A DNA stretch of 64,000 nucleotides from Flavobacteriaceae bacterium UBA3591 (lineage in GTDB: Bacteria > Bacteroidota > Bacteroidia > Flavobacteriales > Flavobacteriaceae), in NCBI GenBank assembly GCA_002375695.1, contig DFMO01000003.1:434540-498539 (forward strand). The letters run 5' to 3'. The stretch's first letter is position 1; the number at the start of each line of letters is the position of its first letter. Shown piece after piece: positions 8,974-18,621 of this stretch. The notes under the pieces were generated by a model. That model worked only from the letters and a program-made list of their open reading frames with translations. It was not told the origin of the DNA and made no database searches. The position numbers and the translations under genes are program-made.

Positions 8974-8986
8974 TTATTTTTAGGCT

Positions 8987-11713
8987 ATGCAAACATTTCT
9001 ACAAGAAACCTTGGCCTACTTAAAAAACAAAGGTGAAGATCTCTCTCAAATCACCTTTATTTTACCCAGTAAACGTGCGGGAAGCTTTTTAATGCACGAA
9101 TTAAAAAACACTGTTAGCGCTACCCAATTTGCTCCTACTATTTTAAGTATTGAAGAGTTTATTGAAAACCTTTCTGGCTTAAAAATAATTGATAGCACCG
9201 AATTGCTTTTTAAAAGCTACCAAGCCTATTTAAATACAACGGCAATTAAGGAAAAAGAAACATTCGAATTATATTCAAATTGGGCTACAACAATTCTTAA
9301 TGATTTTAATGAAATAGATAGATATCTTGTTGAACAGGATCCGTTTTTTAATCATCTGGCGAGTATAAAATCTTTGGAAAAATGGGGCGTTACCAACGAG
9401 AAAACCGAACTCATTGAATCGTATTTACGGTTTTGGGAAGGACTGCCTTCCTTCTATAAAAACCTACGAAACCTTTTATTGAATGAAAACATTGGTTACC
9501 AAGGAATGGTTTATCGAATGGCTGCCAAGAATATAGAAGACTATGTACAAAACAATGCTAGCACACAACATATATTTATAGGCTTTAATGCCTTAAACGC
9601 CTCCGAACAGTTAATATTTCAACAATTATTAGAAACAGGAAACTCTCAAATTTTTTGGGATACAGACCAAGTTTTTTATAACGATACAAAACACAGTGCC
9701 TCCTACTTTTTACGCAAATACGCAAAGGAATGGCCCTATTTTCAGGAAAACGAATTCAATTTTATTGGCAATAATTATCAAAAAGCAAAGAAGTTTCAGT
9801 TTGTAGAAGTACAAAAAAATATAGGGCAAGCAAAATACGTTGGCGAATTGCTGGCAAATCTGGCCGATGCTGAAATAAATAAAACCGCGATTGTGTTAGG
9901 CGATGAAAACCTATTGGTACCATTGCTCTATTCGCTGCCCCCAAACGTTAAAAAGATAAACTTAACAATGGGAGTTTCAATAAAAAACTTTCCGGCGGTT
10001 ACTTTTTTTAAATTATTGTTTTCATTACAAATTCAAAAATCAAATACGCTATATTATAAAGATATCCTTTCGCTATTAAATCATTCTGTGGGCGCCCAAT
10101 TGCTTCCTAAAGCTCCTCTTATCACTCAAAATTTGGTTAAAAACAATATTACCCATATAAGCCCAGAAGAGTTGTTAGAGACAGTAGAAGGTGCCGAAAA
10201 ATCCATGTGCAGCCTATTGTTTAAAAGTTGGGATGACAATAGTTATAAAGCGATTTCAGCTTCTATTTTAATTTTAAATCAACTTGAAACTGTAAGTAAG
10301 CTCAATCTTGTTGAGCAAGTAGTAATTAGTCAGTTAAAGAGTGTTTTTAACAAAATAGATGCGCTAAATATTAAATACCCGCATCTTAAAACGGTTAGGA
10401 GTGTTCACGATTTATTTTTAGAATTGGTTGCAACCACTTCGCTCGATTTTGAGGGAGATGCCTTTAGTGGGTTGCAACTTATGGGCGTGCTAGAAACACG
10501 TGTTCTCGATTTTGAAAATGTTATAATTACTTCGGTTAATGAAGGAATTTTCCCTTCGGGAAAATCGAATGCATCATTTATTACATTCGATTTAAAACAG
10601 CAATTTAACTTGCCCCTGTTTACCGAAAAAGATGCTGTATATACTTATCATTTTTATAGGTTGCTACATCGTGCACAGCAAGCTACACTTCTCTATAACA
10701 ATCATTCGGGCGGGATGGATTCAAATGAAAAAAGCCGTTTTATTAGGCAGTTGGAATTTGAATTACAACCCAATCATACCATAAATAAAAAGGTACTTAC
10801 GCCTAAATTTCAATTGGACAACCAACCTCTGCGTGAAATTGAAAAAACTGATAGTTTAATCAACCAATTAAAAGAAGTGGCTTTTAAAGGGTTTTCGCCT
10901 TCAGCTTTAACCAGTTATATTCGAAATCCAATTGATTTTTACTTTCAGAAAATTTTAAACTTAAATGAATTTGAAGAAGTAGAAGAAAACGTTGCAGCAA
11001 ACACGCTGGGCACAATTGTTCACGACACTTTAGAGGTGTTTTATAAAACGTTGGAAGACCAAGAATTAACTGTTGAAAAACTGTTAGAATTTAAGTTACA
11101 AATACACGACGAAGTTACAATTCAGTTTAAAAAAACATTTAAAGGCGGGACTTTTACAAAAGGTAAAAATTTAATTGTCTTTGAAGTTGCTAAACGTTAT
11201 ATAGCCAACTTTATAGACCGAGAGATTGCTGAAATTAAAGAAGGAAATAAGATAACCATTGTAAAAATTGAAGCAGATTTAAAGGTTGAAATTCCAATTC
11301 CAGAACTCGATTTTCCTGTAAATATTCGTGGAAAAGTTGATAGAGTAGATCGATATAACGGGCAACTTCGAATTATTGATTACAAAACGGGTATTGTAAA
11401 AAGTAACAATGTTGAAATTGCTAACTGGGAAGATTTGATTTTGGATTATAAATACAGCAAGGCTTTTCAAATTTTGGCTTATGCCCTTATGATTAGTAAA
11501 ACCAATGCTATTGAAAATGCGCAAGCCGGAATTATTTCATTTAAAAATTTGGGTGCAGGCTTTATTAAATTTGGTTCAAAAGTAGATTCTAAAAAAGCCG
11601 AATATCAAATAACTTCAGAGACTTTAGAACACTTTACCACGCAATTAAAAAATCTTATTTTAGAAATCTGTAATAAACAACTTCCTTTTACCGAAAAAGA
11701 AATAGACAAATGA
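8987..11713 (+). CDS. addB: AddB-type PD-(D/E)XK nuclease/helicase-like subunit
   Basis: This 908-residue protein would partner the AddA-like protein at 3042. The N-terminus (FILPSKRAGSFLMHELK) is an AddB-type inactivated helicase region without a good Walker A. The C-terminal nuclease shows GTIVHDTLE and IIDYKTG (D798, K800), so catalysis looks intact. The start of that domain reads SPSALTSYIRNPIDFYF, with Asn where Bacillus-type AddB has the first iron-sulfur Cys, and the C-terminus keeps just one Cys (EICNKQ). The cluster is therefore probably absent. Its stop overlaps the next gene by 4 bp (ATGA), implying cotranscription. Confidence 0.85.
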   Translation: MQTFLQETLAYLKNKGEDLSQITFILPSKRAGSFLMHELKNTVSATQFAPTILSIEEFIENLSGLKIIDSTELLFKSYQAYLNTTAIKEKETFELYSNWATTILNDFNEIDRYLVEQDPFFNHLASIKSLEKWGVTNEKTELIESYLRFWEGLPSFYKNLRNLLLNENIGYQGMVYRMAAKNIEDYVQNNASTQHIFIGFNALNASEQLIFQQLLETGNSQIFWDTDQVFYNDTKHSASYFLRKYAKEWPYFQENEFNFIGNNYQKAKKFQFVEVQKNIGQAKYVGELLANLADAEINKTAIVLGDENLLVPLLYSLPPNVKKINLTMGVSIKNFPAVTFFKLLFSLQIQKSNTLYYKDILSLLNHSVGAQLLPKAPLITQNLVKNNITHISPEELLETVEGAEKSMCSLLFKSWDDNSYKAISASILILNQLETVSKLNLVEQVVISQLKSVFNKIDALNIKYPHLKTVRSVHDLFLELVATTSLDFEGDAFSGLQLMGVLETRVLDFENVIITSVNEGIFPSGKSNASFITFDLKQQFNLPLFTEKDAVYTYHFYRLLHRAQQATLLYNNHSGGMDSNEKSRFIRQLEFELQPNHTINKKVLTPKFQLDNQPLREIEKTDSLINQLKEVAFKGFSPSALTSYIRNPIDFYFQKILNLNEFEEVEENVAANTLGTIVHDTLEVFYKTLEDQELTVEKLLEFKLQIHDEVTIQFKKTFKGGTFTKGKNLIVFEVAKRYIANFIDREIAEIKEGNKITIVKIEADLKVEIPIPELDFPVNIRGKVDRVDRYNGQLRIIDYKTGIVKSNNVEIANWEDLILDYKYSKAFQILAYALMISKTNAIENAQAGIISFKNLGAGFIKFGSKVDSKKAEYQITSETLEHFTTQLKNLILEICNKQLPFTEKEIDK

Positions 11714-12549
11714 TAATACATAAAAACCAAATACTTACCGCCAACAATAAAAAACCTATTTTATACGATGTTTATTACCAAAAAACAACTACGCCTATGC
11801 AAGTGGTTGTTTTTTGCCACGGTTACAAAGGATTTAAAGATTGGGGGGCTTGGCACTTAGTTGCCAAAACCTTTGCCAATGCAGGCTTTTGTTTTGTAAA
11901 GTTTAATTTTTCGCATAATGGAGGAACCGTAGAGCAACCCATAGATTTCCCCGATTTAGAAGCTTTTTCAGAAAATAATTTTAGTTTAGAACTCGATGAT
12001 TTAGAGAGGGTTTTGACTGAAATTTATAGTGAGAATCCTAATTTTCCAAATAAAATTTTAAACACGTCTTTAATCGGTCACAGCCGCGGTGGCGGAATTG
12101 TACTCATTAAAGCCGAAGAAGACAATCGCATTCACAAGGTGGTAACTTGGGCGGGAGTTTGCGATTTTAAAGCGCGTTTTCAAGAAGGTACCGAAGCATT
12201 TTTTAACTGGAAAAACACCGGTCTAACCCACGTAGAAAATAGCCGCACAAAACAAATGTTACCGCATAAATTTCAGTTTTATAAAGATTTTAAAGAAAAC
12301 GAGACCCGTTTTACCATAAGTCGTGCGGTTAAAGCGTTAAAAATTCCATACCTAATTGTGCACGGCGATGAAGACCCAACTATTTCCCTAAAGGAGGCCG
12401 AAGCACTCAAAATGTGGAATGTCAATGCTAAATTAGAGGTTATTAAGGGGGCCGATCACGTTTTTAATGTTGCACACCCATGGGAAGATAAAAATCTTTC
12501 AAAAGAACTTAATTTGGCGATTGATGTTACAATATCGTTTTTAAAGTAA
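11710..12549 (+). CDS. Alpha/beta hydrolase, unknown substrate
   Basis: A 279-residue cytoplasmic hydrolase of the dienelactone-hydrolase/acyl-peptidase type. The nucleophile elbow is GHSRGG with S125, the acid is in VHGDEDPT, and the His is in GADHVFN near the C-terminus. The oxyanion region HGYKGFKDWG near residue 37 is typical of a large unassigned Bacteroidetes group. It overlaps addB by 4 bp, so it is translated with it. No sequence feature identifies the substrate. Confidence 0.85.
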   Translation: MIIHKNQILTANNKKPILYDVYYQKTTTPMQVVVFCHGYKGFKDWGAWHLVAKTFANAGFCFVKFNFSHNGGTVEQPIDFPDLEAFSENNFSLELDDLERVLTEIYSENPNFPNKILNTSLIGHSRGGGIVLIKAEEDNRIHKVVTWAGVCDFKARFQEGTEAFFNWKNTGLTHVENSRTKQMLPHKFQFYKDFKENETRFTISRAVKALKIPYLIVHGDEDPTISLKEAEALKMWNVNAKLEVIKGADHVFNVAHPWEDKNLSKELNLAIDVTISFLK

Positions 12550-12592
12550 AGTAAATACAAAAAAATTATTACTTTTGGCTCCTTAATAATTC

Positions 12593-12666
<74 letters not shown>

Positions 12667-12667
12667 C

Positions 12668-12695
12668 AATCCTCGCTTTGGCGGGGATTTTTTTT
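12668..12695 (+). terminator. Terminator after tRNA-Ala
   Basis: AATCCTCGC / GCGGGGATT (one G-U pair) with loop TTTG, followed immediately by a T run. Confidence 0.9.
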
Positions 12696-12738
12696 GCTTT
12701 GTCCGAAATGGTAAAGCTTGTTTTAATTATAACTTTTA

Positions 12739-13239
12739 ATGATTTTAAAGGCAAATCAATCGCACATAAACAATCTTTTAGAGATTACAAAAGCGTGTGC
12801 CCAGCACATGGAAAAGGCAGGTGTTTTTCAATGGAATAGCACCTATCCTAATCGCGCCGCTTTTAAAAATGATGTAAACAGGGGCGAACTATACATTTAT
12901 ATGCACGATAAAAAAGTTGTTGGCAGTATTGTTATTTCAACTTTTATGGATGCCGAATACAAGACTGTAGAATGGTTAACGCAGACTACCAATCACTATT
13001 ATATTCATAGATTGGCTGTTCATCCAGAGTTTCAAGGAAAGGGTATTGCGCGTAAAATGATGGATTTTGCCGAAAACATGGCGCGACAATATAATGTTGC
13101 TTCAGTTCGATTAGATACATTTAGTAAAAACTTGCGCAATCAAAGATTTTATGAGGCGCGAGGGTATCAAAAATTGGGAAACATCTATTTTCCAAAACAG
13201 AGTGAATTCCCTTTTTACTGTTATGAATATGTATTATAA
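12739..13239 (+). CDS. GNAT-family N-acetyltransferase
   Basis: A 166-residue protein with the acetyl-CoA-binding motif A: RLAVHPEFQGKGIARKMMDFAE (about residues 93-114, Q/RxxGxG/A form), followed by the typical NLRNQRFYEARGYQKLG segment near the C-terminus. The substrate is unknown. It lies downstream of the tRNA terminator and upstream of the MATE gene on the same strand; nothing in the context suggests a role. Confidence 0.87.
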   Translation: MILKANQSHINNLLEITKACAQHMEKAGVFQWNSTYPNRAAFKNDVNRGELYIYMHDKKVVGSIVISTFMDAEYKTVEWLTQTTNHYYIHRLAVHPEFQGKGIARKMMDFAENMARQYNVASVRLDTFSKNLRNQRFYEARGYQKLGNIYFPKQSEFPFYCYEYVL

Positions 13240-13282
13240 CCTTATAAAAAATCCCAAATCCTATTTGTAGCTTTGCATTTTT

Positions 13283-14617
13283 ATGCCAAAAACCGATATT
13301 TCCTTTAAACGTATTCAACAGCTTGCCATTCCCGCAATAATATCGGGAATTGCAGAGCCCGTACTTTCTGCGACCGATGCGGCGATAGTAGGAAATATTA
13401 AAGATTTCGGTATTGAATCTTTAGCTGCCGTTGGGATAGTAGGTTCTTTTCTTTCGGCTCTTATTTGGATTTTAGGACAAACCCGAAGTGCAATTTCAAC
13501 TATTGTGGCGCAAAATTTAGGAGCTGGAAAATTAAAAGATTTGCAAAATTTTCCTGCCCAAGCCATCTATTTTAACATCGCACTAAGTATTTTGGTTTTG
13601 CTATCCACCTACTTTTTTGTCGAAGAAATTTTCAAATTACTCAATGCCGAAGGATTGATTTTAACCTTTAGTGTAGATTATTATAACATTCGTGTTTGGG
13701 GGTTTCCACTAACCTTATTCACATTTGCAATATTCGGCTTATTTCGCGGCCTGCAAAACACCTTTTGGCCTATGATAATTGCCTCTATTGGCGCCGCGCT
13801 AAATATTGCTTTAGATTTTGCTTTGGTTTACGGAGTCGATGATTTTATTGCTCCAATGGGTATAAAAGGCGCTGCTTGGGCAAGTTTAATTGCACAATCG
13901 GTTATGGCGGTAATTGCCTTTATTTTTCTAATTACAAAAACTGAAATTTCGTTAAAATTAACCTTTCCGCTTCACCCAGAAATTAAGCGATTGGTAACAA
14001 TGAGTTTAAATTTATTTGTACGGTCGGTAGCCTTAAATACTGCATTAATTCTTGCTACGCGCGAAGCTGCAAATCTTGGAAAAGAATATATTGCAGCACA
14101 CACCATCGCTTTTAATATTTGGATTTTTACTGCGTTTTTTATTGATGGTTATGGCGCAGCAGGTAATATTTTAAGCGGAAAACTTTTAGGAGAACGCAAT
14201 TTTAATTCGTTGTATAAACTCACTAAAAAAGTAAATCTGTATAACTTAGGTGTTGCATTTTTTTTGGTTGTTATTGGTATTCTTCTTTATGAACCTTTAG
14301 GGATAATTTTCAACAAAGATGAAAAAGTGCTTTTGGCATTTTACAGTATGTTTTTTATGGTATTAATCTGCCTGCCTTTAAATTCTCTCGCGTTTACCTT
14401 AGATAGTATTTTTAAAGGTTTGGGTGAAATGGGTTACCTGCGAAACGTCCTTTTGGGAGCCACCATCTTCGGCTTTATTCCAGTTCTTTATTTTTCAAAA
14501 TATATGGAATGGGGATTGGTTGGAATTTGGGCAGCATTAATTGTGTGGATAGCTTATAGAGCCGTGGCATTAATGATTAAGTTTAAACAAAAATACATTC
14601 CGCTAATAGACAATTAA
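13283..14617 (+). CDS. MATE-family efflux transporter
   Basis: 444 residues with about twelve hydrophobic segments arranged as two repeats of six. Typical N-terminal motifs are IPAIISGIAEPVLSATDAAIVG (about 13-34) and ALIWILGQTRSAISTIVAQNLG. Proteins of this kind export cationic compounds in exchange for Na+ or H+, and the branch looks closer to DinF than to NorM. Full length. A possible small ORF starts 3 bp after its stop. Confidence 0.9.
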   Translation: MPKTDISFKRIQQLAIPAIISGIAEPVLSATDAAIVGNIKDFGIESLAAVGIVGSFLSALIWILGQTRSAISTIVAQNLGAGKLKDLQNFPAQAIYFNIALSILVLLSTYFFVEEIFKLLNAEGLILTFSVDYYNIRVWGFPLTLFTFAIFGLFRGLQNTFWPMIIASIGAALNIALDFALVYGVDDFIAPMGIKGAAWASLIAQSVMAVIAFIFLITKTEISLKLTFPLHPEIKRLVTMSLNLFVRSVALNTALILATREAANLGKEYIAAHTIAFNIWIFTAFFIDGYGAAGNILSGKLLGERNFNSLYKLTKKVNLYNLGVAFFLVVIGILLYEPLGIIFNKDEKVLLAFYSMFFMVLICLPLNSLAFTLDSIFKGLGEMGYLRNVLLGATIFGFIPVLYFSKYMEWGLVGIWAALIVWIAYRAVALMIKFKQKYIPLIDN

Positions 14618-14619
14618 TA

Positions 14620-14754
14620 TTGTTACAAACATATTTAAAACAAGTTTCTGCAAGAAGCAACGCACTGCCGAAAACGCACACACTAACCTTAAATACGCAA
14701 TTAAAAAATCTTCTCGATTATATAGTGGAATACTGCCACGATTACAACATATAA
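14620..14754 (+). CDS. Possible 44-residue protein
   Basis: An open frame starts with TTG 3 bp after the MATE stop: 44 codons ending TAA, beginning LLQTYLKQVSARSN and ending LLDYIVEYCHDYNI. The composition looks protein-like (heptad Leu/Ile, no low complexity) and it fills most of the gap to the convergent oxygenase gene. There is no ATG and no known family, so it may equally be the decayed 3' end of a lost gene. Confidence 0.25.
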   Translation: MLQTYLKQVSARSNALPKTHTLTLNTQLKNLLDYIVEYCHDYNI

Positions 14755-14781
14755 TTATAGACTTTATAATCGGGAAATAAG

Positions 14782-15417
14782 TTACCGTGTTTTTAACCAG
14801 CCTGTAATACTTAAACGTTCCGAAGCTTTTACTACTTTTACTTCGTGCTCCAAAACCTGACTTTCAAAAATAACAATACGCCCTGGAAAGGGTAAAATAT
14901 TAAAAGCTTCTGTTTCGGTATAAATAGTGAGTTCGCCGCCGTTTTCGGGCAACCAATTGTCTTCGTTTAAATAGCAAACAATAGATAGTTTACGACGATC
15001 GTCATTTTGAAATGTGTCTAAATGCCGCTTGTAAAAAGTGCCCGTAGGGTACACGGCGTAGTGAAATTCTTTATGAAGAATTCCTAAAAAACAAGTTTTG
15101 TTTAAATATTGAACAAGTTCATTAATTCTTTTGAAGAAAATCTGCTCTGCTGCATTGGCGCTATTTTCATCCATCCAAAGAATAAAATCACCCCGAACAG
15201 TTTTATCAATTTCCTCGTTTGTTTTGCTGCCTATTGCAGATTTTTTAAACCTGTCTGCCTCGTACTTAGCAATTAGCGAGTTGCGTAAAATTGCCACTTC
15301 TTCCGAAGAAAAAAAGTTGTTAACAACACTGTATTGCTTTGCTAACAAATTATCGATAATGGTCTCGAACAGGGGGTTCTCAACAAAGTTTAACTGTTCA
15401 AATAGTTCTTCGGTCAT
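14782..15417 (-). CDS. 2-oxoglutarate/Fe(II)-dependent oxygenase (prolyl 4-hydroxylase type)
   Basis: A 211-residue protein with the double-stranded beta-helix iron triad H132-x-D134 (KRHLDTF) and H191 (LEHEV), plus R201 (ERLSITGW) for 2-oxoglutarate. The layout YPTGTFYKRHLD...CYLNEDNW...GGELTIY matches the P4Hc/SM-20-like group. It probably hydroxylates a protein residue, but the target is unknown. Monocistronic on the minus strand, convergent with the MATE gene. Confidence 0.88.
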   Translation of the reverse strand: MTEELFEQLNFVENPLFETIIDNLLAKQYSVVNNFFSSEEVAILRNSLIAKYEADRFKKSAIGSKTNEEIDKTVRGDFILWMDENSANAAEQIFFKRINELVQYLNKTCFLGILHKEFHYAVYPTGTFYKRHLDTFQNDDRRKLSIVCYLNEDNWLPENGGELTIYTETEAFNILPFPGRIVIFESQVLEHEVKVVKASERLSITGWLKTR

Positions 15418-15581
15418 TTATTATCATTTTAAAAAAAGTGGGCAAATATAGTGCAGAAATCAATTGGTTTTACAAACGGTAAAAACGATAGGCAGCAGGA
15501 CTAATGTAGTTATAATTTATTCGAAAAAAGAAGTTCTCATTTTTCAACTTTTTTTAATCAAAACAGAGGCGCAGAAAATTG

Positions 15582-15589
15582 TATCTTTG
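15582..15589 (+). promoter_or_regulatory. Probable -7 box of queD
   Basis: TATCTTTG matches TAnnTTTG and lies 17 bp before the queD ATG. The -33 element is not obvious. Confidence 0.5.
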
Positions 15590-15606
15590 TTGCCCAACTT
15601 GTAGTT

Positions 15607-16056
15607 ATGAAAAAGATACGAATAACGAAGATTTTTTCTTTTGAAACCGGACACGCACTTTACGGCTACGACGGTAAATGTAGAAATGTGCACGGCCACA
15701 GCTATAAATTGTCGGTTACCGTAATTGGCTCGCCAATAGACGATACAAACCATGTAAAATTTGGAATGGTAATCGATTTTAGCGACCTAAAAAAAATTGT
15801 AAAAGAAGAAATTGTAGATGTTTTTGATCACGCAACTGTTTTCAATAAAAACACACCTCACGTAGAGTTGGCAAAGGAATTAAGCGACCGTGGCCACAGT
15901 GTACTTTTAGTAGACTACCAGCCAACAAGCGAGATGATGGTGATAGATTTTTCTGAAAAAATAAAAAACCGTCTGCCTAAAAATATTGAACTTCACTCTT
16001 TAAGATTACAAGAAACCGACAGCAGTTATGCGGAGTGGTTTGCTGGCGATAATTAA
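15607..16056 (+). CDS. queD: 6-carboxytetrahydropterin synthase
   Basis: A 149-residue member of the PTPS/QueD family, which converts 7,8-dihydroneopterin triphosphate to 6-carboxytetrahydropterin in queuosine and 7-deazaguanine synthesis. The zinc ligands are H16 (ETGHAL), H29 and H31 (NVHGHS), and the catalytic Cys is C25 in GKCRNVHGH, spaced as in bacterial QueD. The conserved ETDSSYAEW segment near the C-terminus supports this. No other queuosine gene is nearby. The lpxH gene follows 78 bp later on the same strand. Confidence 0.92.
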   Translation: MKKIRITKIFSFETGHALYGYDGKCRNVHGHSYKLSVTVIGSPIDDTNHVKFGMVIDFSDLKKIVKEEIVDVFDHATVFNKNTPHVELAKELSDRGHSVLLVDYQPTSEMMVIDFSEKIKNRLPKNIELHSLRLQETDSSYAEWFAGDN

Positions 16057-16123
16057 ATTTACAACGCCACCCCGAGCATTTCCACTTTGCTCAATATAAA
16101 CTTAGATGAAGGGTCTTTTTATA

Positions 16124-16131
16124 TATCTTTG
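16124..16131 (+). promoter_or_regulatory. Possible -7 box of lpxH
   Basis: TATCTTTG ends 3 bp before the ATG at 16135. If active, the mRNA would be leaderless or nearly so. It sits inside a longer in-frame ORF from 16087, which argues for the shorter protein. Confidence 0.35.
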
Positions 16132-16134
16132 AAT

Positions 16135-16902
16135 ATGCAAATTCCGCAGGGCAAAAAAATATATTTTTCGAGCGATAACCATTTAGGTGCTCCCACTCGA
16201 GCCGAAAGTTTACCACGTGAAAAAATTTTTGTAAAATGGTTAGATTCCATTAAACACGACGCCGAGGTTATTTTTTTGCTGGGCGATCTTTTCGATTTTT
16301 GGTTTGAATACAGAACAGTTGTGCCCAAAGGCTTTGTTCGTACTTTGGGGAAATTGGCCGAGCTTCGCGATAGCGGGATTCAGATTCACTTTTTTGTAGG
16401 AAATCACGATTTGTGGATGCGCGATTATTTTGAAACCGAACTCGATATTCCAGTTTATCACGACCCAAAAGAATTTATTTTTAACAACAAACACTTTTTT
16501 ATTGGTCACGGCGATGGAAAAGGTCCGGGCGATAAAGGTTATAAGCGCATGAAAAAGGTTTTTACCAATCCATTTGCGCAATGGCTTTTCCGTTGGTTAC
16601 ATCCCGATATTGGCGTGCGCTTAGCACAACATCTTTCGGTAAAAAATAAACTTATTTCGGGCGATGAAGACAAAGCATTTTTGGGCGAAGATAAAGAATG
16701 GCTCGCCCAGTATGCCAAACGAAAATTGGATAGCAAACACTTCGATTATTTTGTGTTTGGGCATCGCCATTTGCCAATGGAGATTAAAGTTGGCGAAAAT
16801 TCAACTTATTATAATTTAGGCGATTGGATTAATTATTTTACTTACGGTATGTTTGATGGAGAAAAGTTTGAGTTGAAAACTTTTGAAAATTCTAAAGAAT
16901 AA
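16135..16902 (+). CDS. lpxH: UDP-2,3-diacylglucosamine diphosphatase
   Basis: 255 residues from the ATG at 16135 (MQIPQGKKIYF), chosen over 16087 because the core begins here and a -7 box precedes it. It hydrolyses UDP-2,3-diacylglucosamine to lipid X in lipid A synthesis. All calcineurin-like metallophosphatase motifs are present: SSDNHLG (D14, H16), GDLFDFW, GNHDLW, GHGDG and FGHRHLP. Peripheral membrane location is expected. Bacteroidetes LpxH proteins differ from the E. coli enzyme, but the motif set agrees. Confidence 0.9.
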   Translation: MQIPQGKKIYFSSDNHLGAPTRAESLPREKIFVKWLDSIKHDAEVIFLLGDLFDFWFEYRTVVPKGFVRTLGKLAELRDSGIQIHFFVGNHDLWMRDYFETELDIPVYHDPKEFIFNNKHFFIGHGDGKGPGDKGYKRMKKVFTNPFAQWLFRWLHPDIGVRLAQHLSVKNKLISGDEDKAFLGEDKEWLAQYAKRKLDSKHFDYFVFGHRHLPMEIKVGENSTYYNLGDWINYFTYGMFDGEKFELKTFENSKE

Positions 16903-16929
16903 TAGTTTCGCCTCGTTCAACCTACTATT

Positions 16930-18621
16930 TTATTCCATAATATCCTTTAATCTCAATTGTAAGCTCACATTTCCTTGCCACTCATTTTCGTCTATGCAGT
17001 AGGCTGCTTTAAAAGGCTTTCCGTTGCAGGCTATTTCATGTTTATTTGCCAATCCAAAGCCTATGCCTGTAAATTGATTTGAATTTCCTTGTTTCACAAC
17101 AACGCGGAGATGCGTTTTGTCGGCTCCCACACATTTTCCCCAACCCGTATCCATAAGGTTTTGGGTCATAAATGTTGGCGTCATATTTCCGGGACCGAAA
17201 GGGGCAAATTGTTTTAAAATTCTATAAAATTTTGGGGTGATGTCATGCAGGTTTATTTCGGCATCTATCCTAATTTCGGGCGTTAATAAATGTGGATCAA
17301 TGGTTTCTGAAACTACACGTTCAAATTCATTTTTAAAGTTTTCAAAATCTTTCTCGAAAAGGGTTAAACCTGCGGCATACATATGCCCACCAAACTGTTC
17401 AATGTATTCGGCGCAGTTTTCCAAGGCGTTGTAAACATCAAAACCTTTTACGGAGCGAGCTGAAGCTGCTAGCTTTTCGCCGCTTTTTGTAAAAACCAAA
17501 GTGGGGCGGTAATAAGTTTCTGTCAAGCGGGAAGCCACAATTCCAATCACGCCTTTGTGCCAATTTTCTTGATACACAACGGTTGTTTTTCGTTCTTCCT
17601 CTTTATTTGTAATTATTTGCTGAAGTGCTTCTTCGGTAATTTGTTTATCTGCTTCCCGTCGATCTGTGTTATAAGTTTCAATTTCTGCGGCAAAGGTTTC
17701 GGCTTTTTCTGGGTCAGTTTCTGTGAGTAATGTAACGGCGTGGTTGCCGTGTTTCATACGTCCGGCAGCGTTAATGCGAGGAGCAATAATGAAAACCACA
17801 TCGGTAATGGTGAGGGTTTCTTTTTTCACCTGCTTTAAAATTGCTTGCATTCCCGTGCGCGGATTGCTGTTTATTACTTTCAACCCGTAATGTGCAAGGA
17901 TTCGGTTTTCACCAGTAATTGGGACAATATCTGCTGCAATTGCAGTAGCTACCAAATCTAAATACAGCAATAAATTTTCAAGCTGTAAACCTCGCTTTTC
18001 GGCTAACGCTTGAATTAATTTAAACCCAACACCACACCCACAAAGTTCCTTGTACGGATAGGAGCAATCATCCCGTTTTGGGTCGAGCACGGCAACGGCT
18101 TTTGGAATTTCAGGCCCCGGACGGTGGTGATCGCAAATAATAAAATCGATGTTCTTTTTAGTAGCATACGCCACTTTATCAATGGCTTTTATACCACAGT
18201 CTAAGGCAATTATCAATGAAAAATCATTGTCATCGGCAAAGTCAATTCCCTTATACGAAACGCCATACCCTTCGTTATAACGGTCGGGAATATAGGTTGA
18301 AACATTAGGGTAATAACTTTTTAAGTATGAAGAAAGCAGCGCCACACTTGTGGTTCCATCCACGTCATAATCGCCGTAGATTAAAATGTTTTCTTCGGAA
18401 GCGATGGCTTTTTCAATGCGCAAAACCGCTTTATCCATGTCTTTCATAAGATACGGATCGTGTAGATTGTCTAAACTTGGGCGGAAGAATTTTTCGGCTT
18501 CTTCAAAAGTCTCTACCCCGCGCTGTACCAAAAGCGAAGCAATAAGTGGTTCAACCTTCAAGGCTTTTGAAAGTGAATTTACTTTTTCGTGATCGGGTTT
18601 TGGTTTTAGGGTCCAACGCAT
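16930..18621 (-). CDS. recJ: Single-stranded-DNA exonuclease RecJ
   Basis: A 563-residue 5'-to-3' ssDNA exonuclease of the DHH superfamily, used in recombination and mismatch repair. DHH motifs are in order: YGDYDVDGTTS (about residues 80-90), ALDCGIK, CDHHRPG and later the DHHA1 segment with GGHMYAAGL. A C-terminal OB-like region (about 450-563) completes the family length. Convergent with lpxH, with a 27-bp gap and no strong terminator between them. Confidence 0.95.
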   Translation of the reverse strand: MRWTLKPKPDHEKVNSLSKALKVEPLIASLLVQRGVETFEEAEKFFRPSLDNLHDPYLMKDMDKAVLRIEKAIASEENILIYGDYDVDGTTSVALLSSYLKSYYPNVSTYIPDRYNEGYGVSYKGIDFADDNDFSLIIALDCGIKAIDKVAYATKKNIDFIICDHHRPGPEIPKAVAVLDPKRDDCSYPYKELCGCGVGFKLIQALAEKRGLQLENLLLYLDLVATAIAADIVPITGENRILAHYGLKVINSNPRTGMQAILKQVKKETLTITDVVFIIAPRINAAGRMKHGNHAVTLLTETDPEKAETFAAEIETYNTDRREADKQITEEALQQIITNKEEERKTTVVYQENWHKGVIGIVASRLTETYYRPTLVFTKSGEKLAASARSVKGFDVYNALENCAEYIEQFGGHMYAAGLTLFEKDFENFKNEFERVVSETIDPHLLTPEIRIDAEINLHDITPKFYRILKQFAPFGPGNMTPTFMTQNLMDTGWGKCVGADKTHLRVVVKQGNSNQFTGIGFGLANKHEIACNGKPFKAAYCIDENEWQGNVSLQLRLKDIME

